Below, one piece after another: positions 6,490-8,821 of a stretch of 8,821 nucleotides of DNA. The DNA is from Desulfuromonadaceae bacterium (lineage in GTDB: Bacteria; Desulfobacterota; Desulfuromonadia; Desulfuromonadales; Geopsychrobacteraceae), in contig JADGED010000101.1 of the NCBI GenBank assembly GCA_016744555.1, positions 1-8,821 on the forward strand, in the 5' to 3' direction. The notes below the pieces were generated by a model that was not told where the DNA came from, made no database searches, and saw only the letters and a program-made list of their open reading frames with translations. Position numbers and translations under genes: made by a program. Position 1 is the first letter of the stretch; each line of letters begins with the position of its first letter.

Positions 6490-7320
6490 ATGAATTCAAT
6501 GACTGATTTGGCATTAGGGTATAGCCCCTATTTGAATTGTGTCCCCTATTATTACTACTTAAGACAATGTGGATTTAGAGGCAGGTATGTTTCTGGCGTC
6601 CCTTCTGCCCTTAATCAAATGCTTCGGTCTGGGGATCTGGACGCAAGCCCTTCCTCTTCATTTGAATATGCCCAAAATTGGCGTGACTATATGTTGCTTC
6701 CAAATTTATCCATTTCTGCTATTGGTAAAGTTACTAGTGTTTTACTTTTTTCTCCTGTCTCACTGCCTGAGCTTAGCGGCAGTAATATAGCTATAACGGG
6801 TGAATCAGCTACCTCTATAAACCTTTTGCGCATTATATTGCGTGAATTTTATGGACTTCATGACGTCACTGATACTGTCCCCGTAGAGCCGGTAGAAAAC
6901 TTGATTTCTCAAGGCAGTCCGGCGCTGTTGATTGGTGATAGAGCGCTAAGTTTGGCGGCAAAACAACCGGATGGTATGCATGTTTTTGACCTTGGTGACA
7001 TCTGGTACGCCCATACGGGGTTACCATTTGTCTTTGCGTTATGGATGGTAGCACGTAGTGCACTAGTGCATTCATCTACGGAACTGAATGCCTTGGGAGA
7101 ACAACTAAATCAATCTCACGCTATGTTAAAGTCTGCCCCAGTGCCAATTGCTAAAGCAATTGCTGAGCAAACTGAACATGAAGTTGACGCAATTTTAGCT
7201 TACTGGAATACAATTAATTATGAATTGGGAAAAGCGCATTTAAGCGGTTTACAGCTTTTTTATCAATTGTGCCATAAGCATTCTTTGCTTACTGAAATTC
7301 CAGAACTACACTTTGTTTGA
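6490..7320 (+). CDS. mqnA: Chorismate dehydratase (futalosine menaquinone pathway)
   Basis: MqnA dehydrates chorismate to 3-enolpyruvylbenzoate, the first committed step of the futalosine route to menaquinone. The 276-residue protein shows the family pattern throughout: LGYSPYLNCVPYYYYL (9-24), GVPSALN (36-42), GDLDASPSSSFEYA (48-61), SVLLFS (83-88), the ESATS loop (105-109), ALLIGDRAL (145-153), and DLGDIWYAHTGLPFVFALW (167-185). The fold is that of a two-lobed periplasmic-binding protein, but no signal peptide is present, which fits a cytoplasmic enzyme. The paralogous MqnD shares the superfamily, but the SSSFEYA and TGLPFVFA motifs favour MqnA. No good Shine-Dalgarno sequence precedes ATG 6490; ATG 6499 (codon 4) is an equally possible start. 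No other mqn gene lies in the window, so the rest of the pathway must be elsewhere. Confidence 0.92.
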   Translation: MNSMTDLALGYSPYLNCVPYYYYLRQCGFRGRYVSGVPSALNQMLRSGDLDASPSSSFEYAQNWRDYMLLPNLSISAIGKVTSVLLFSPVSLPELSGSNIAITGESATSINLLRIILREFYGLHDVTDTVPVEPVENLISQGSPALLIGDRALSLAAKQPDGMHVFDLGDIWYAHTGLPFVFALWMVARSALVHSSTELNALGEQLNQSHAMLKSAPVPIAKAIAEQTEHEVDAILAYWNTINYELGKAHLSGLQLFYQLCHKHSLLTEIPELHFV

Positions 7321-7323
7321 TAA

Positions 7324-7353
7324 TTGCAAATAATATCAAAATTACATTAGATT
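7324..7353 (+). promoter_or_regulatory. Weak promoter candidate before the dehydratase gene
   Basis: TTGCAA (7324-7329) and TAGATT (7348-7353) are separated by 18 bp, each matching the sigma-70 consensus at four of six positions, in the AT-rich gap after mqnA. No terminator hairpin is visible between mqnA and the next gene, so co-transcription with mqnA is also possible. Confidence 0.22.
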
Positions 7354-7373
7354 GTTGTACCAATTAGTTTTTT

Positions 7374-7380
7374 AGGGGGG
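7374..7380 (+). promoter_or_regulatory. G-rich ribosome binding site with ambiguous spacing
   Basis: AGGGGGG ends directly against the ATG at 7381, too close for normal use of that codon. The in-frame GTG at 7393 (codon 5) lies 12 bp from it, a little too far. The sequence therefore does not settle which start is used. The run of six G is prone to length change by slippage. Confidence 0.45.
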
Positions 7381-8821
7381 ATGGATTTAATTGTGAAAAA
7401 ATTTATATATCATAAGCGTGTATATTTAATAGTCGCGATGACAAGCTTAATTGTGTTGTCTTCTTTTTTGTTAGCCTATGAGGTTCGATTCGATTTCGAA
7501 ATCCCTAAACATTACTGGCCCCGAATCATTGCGTTGTTGCCCGCTGTTTTATTGATTAAATTAGCTGTATTCTGGAAGTTTGGTTGTTTTCGTGGTTGGT
7601 GGCGCTATGTATCGTTACCAGATTTGATTCAAATTATAAAAGCTAACTTTATTGGTTCTGCAATTGTTGTTGCCTATGCCGTTTTGGCTTATCGTCTAGA
7701 GCAGATTCCCCGAACAGTTCTCGTGCTCGACTCAATCTTTTGCTTTCTGTTTATTGGAGGGATTCGCTTTGTTACTCGCATCTACCGTGAGTACTACCAC
7801 CCTGCTGTTAATTTTAACTATGCTGATAATAAAATAATAACCGCATTATTGGTTGGCGCAGGTGAGGCTGGTCAAATGATGGCTCGTGAAGTGCGTTCAA
7901 ATATTAATTTGACCTACAATCTAATCGGTTTTATTGATGATGACCTGGTTAAGCAGAAAACCACATTTCAAGGGCTACCAGTATTGGGGACACAAATTGA
8001 TTTGAATCGTATTGTCGATAAATATAGTGTTGATGAAATCATTATCGCTATCCCTTCGGCTACCGGAAAAGAGATTCGTGCTATTGTAGAACGGTGTGAA
8101 CGAGCAGATGTAAGTTTTAAAGTACTTCCTAGTGTCGGAGACCTAATTGATGGGCGGGTTTCGGTTCAACAACTCCGCAATGTAGACCTTAATGATCTGT
8201 TAGGTAGAGCTCCAATTGTTCTAGATGAAGCGCAAATTAACCATTATCTGCAAGGAAAGAGGGTGTTGATAACTGGTGCCGGAGGAAGTATCGGTAGTGA
8301 GATTTGTCGTCAAGTTGCCAATTTTAATCCACGCAAATTGATTTTGTTTGAAAATGGTGAAACTCCCCTCTTCCTAATTGAGCAGGAGCTTAGTCAGCAG
8401 TTTCCAGATCTTACTATTGTTCCAATTATTGGTGATGTGCGTAACCGTTCTAGGGTTAATACTATATTTGATGAGCAAATGCCGCAGGTAGTTTTTCACG
8501 CTGCGGCATATAAACATGTGCCAATGATGGAAAAAAATCCAGCTGAGGCGGTCAACAATAATGTTTCAGGTACCCGCATTGTTGCAGATGCTGCCGATAG
8601 TTTTGGGGCTGAAAAGTTTGTCATGGTTTCCACCGATAAAGCAGTTCGACCCACTAATGTAATGGGATCAACTAAGCGTATTGCTGAGCTATATGTTCAA
8701 TCATTAGATAAACAGAGTAAAACTACCTTTGTTACAACTAGATTTGGAAATGTTCTAGGCAGCAATGGTAGCGTGGTACCAACGTTTAAAGAGCAAATAA
8801 AAAAAGGTGGACCTGTTACTG
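7381..8821 (+). CDS. Membrane-anchored nucleotide-sugar 4,6-dehydratase (WbpM/PglF/CapD type), 3' end outside window
   Basis: The frame is open from ATG 7381 to the window end (480 codons so far, no stop). Four membrane helices are visible at about 13-32, 47-67, 88-104 and 112-130, with the family signature CFRGWWRYVSLPDL (69-82) between the second and third. A cytoplasmic CoA-binding-like Rossmann domain follows with GAGEAG (159-164). The C-terminal SDR domain has the NAD loop TGAGGSIG (298-305), the HAAAYKHVPMME segment (373-384) and STDKAVRPTNVMGSTKR (417-433). The usual Tyr of the SDR YxxxK motif is Met (M428) with K432, as in WbpM-type large dehydratases. These convert UDP-GlcNAc to the 4-keto-6-deoxy sugar used for O-antigen, capsule or protein glycans. 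The exact sugar cannot be read from sequence, so no symbol is given. The start may instead be GTG 7393. A family length of about 600-650 residues implies roughly a quarter of the gene is missing. Confidence 0.92.
   Translation, partial: MDLIVKKFIYHKRVYLIVAMTSLIVLSSFLLAYEVRFDFEIPKHYWPRIIALLPAVLLIKLAVFWKFGCFRGWWRYVSLPDLIQIIKANFIGSAIVVAYAVLAYRLEQIPRTVLVLDSIFCFLFIGGIRFVTRIYREYYHPAVNFNYADNKIITALLVGAGEAGQMMAREVRSNINLTYNLIGFIDDDLVKQKTTFQGLPVLGTQIDLNRIVDKYSVDEIIIAIPSATGKEIRAIVERCERADVSFKVLPSVGDLIDGRVSVQQLRNVDLNDLLGRAPIVLDEAQINHYLQGKRVLITGAGGSIGSEICRQVANFNPRKLILFENGETPLFLIEQELSQQFPDLTIVPIIGDVRNRSRVNTIFDEQMPQVVFHAAAYKHVPMMEKNPAEAVNNNVSGTRIVADAADSFGAEKFVMVSTDKAVRPTNVMGSTKRIAELYVQSLDKQSKTTFVTTRFGNVLGSNGSVVPTFKEQIKKGGPVT

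Overview
The window (about 40% GC by eye) looks like ordinary chromosomal DNA from a Gram-negative bacterium with type IV pili. All genes lie on the + strand and are tightly packed. A pilus secretin next to shikimate genes, a TPR/Roadblock pair, aroQ - M24 peptidase - accB - accC, and a futalosine-pathway mqnA together resemble the Desulfuromonadia (Geobacter/Desulfuromonas/Pelobacter) neighbourhood, here in a low-GC member. This assignment is inferred from gene content and order; no phylogenetic marker was tested.

Layout: (1) 2-616 is the C-terminal part of the secretin PilQ, closed by a strong intrinsic terminator. (2) 677-4466 is a compact run: aroB, a TPR protein, a Roadblock/LC7 protein, aroQ and an M24 Xaa-Pro peptidase, with junctions of 17 bp, an 8-bp overlap, 2 bp and a 4-bp overlap. 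This suggests one translationally coupled operon. (3) accB follows after 18 bp. accC lies 115 bp further on, in a gap with a possible promoter, and is followed by a second hairpin terminator. (4) mqnA starts about 20 bp after that hairpin. (5) From 7381 to the window end runs a membrane-anchored nucleotide-sugar 4,6-dehydratase of the WbpM/PglF/CapD type. It is open at the 3' edge and probably opens a surface-glycan locus.

How the genes work together: AroB and AroQ catalyse steps 2 and 3 of the shikimate pathway, and MqnA takes the end product chorismate into menaquinone. AccB and AccC are the biotin carrier and biotin carboxylase of acetyl-CoA carboxylase (fatty acid synthesis). PilQ, the TPR/Roadblock pair and the dehydratase concern the cell surface. 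A functional link between the TPR/Roadblock pair and pili is a hypothesis based on position only.

I found no mobile elements, CRISPR arrays, tRNA or rRNA genes, and no clearly undescribed system. The points most worth a second look are the overlapping TPR-Roadblock pair, the absence of aroK and efp from places where related genomes usually carry them, and the Met-for-Tyr active site and G-tract start region of the dehydratase. No gene-free stretch exceeds 300 bases.
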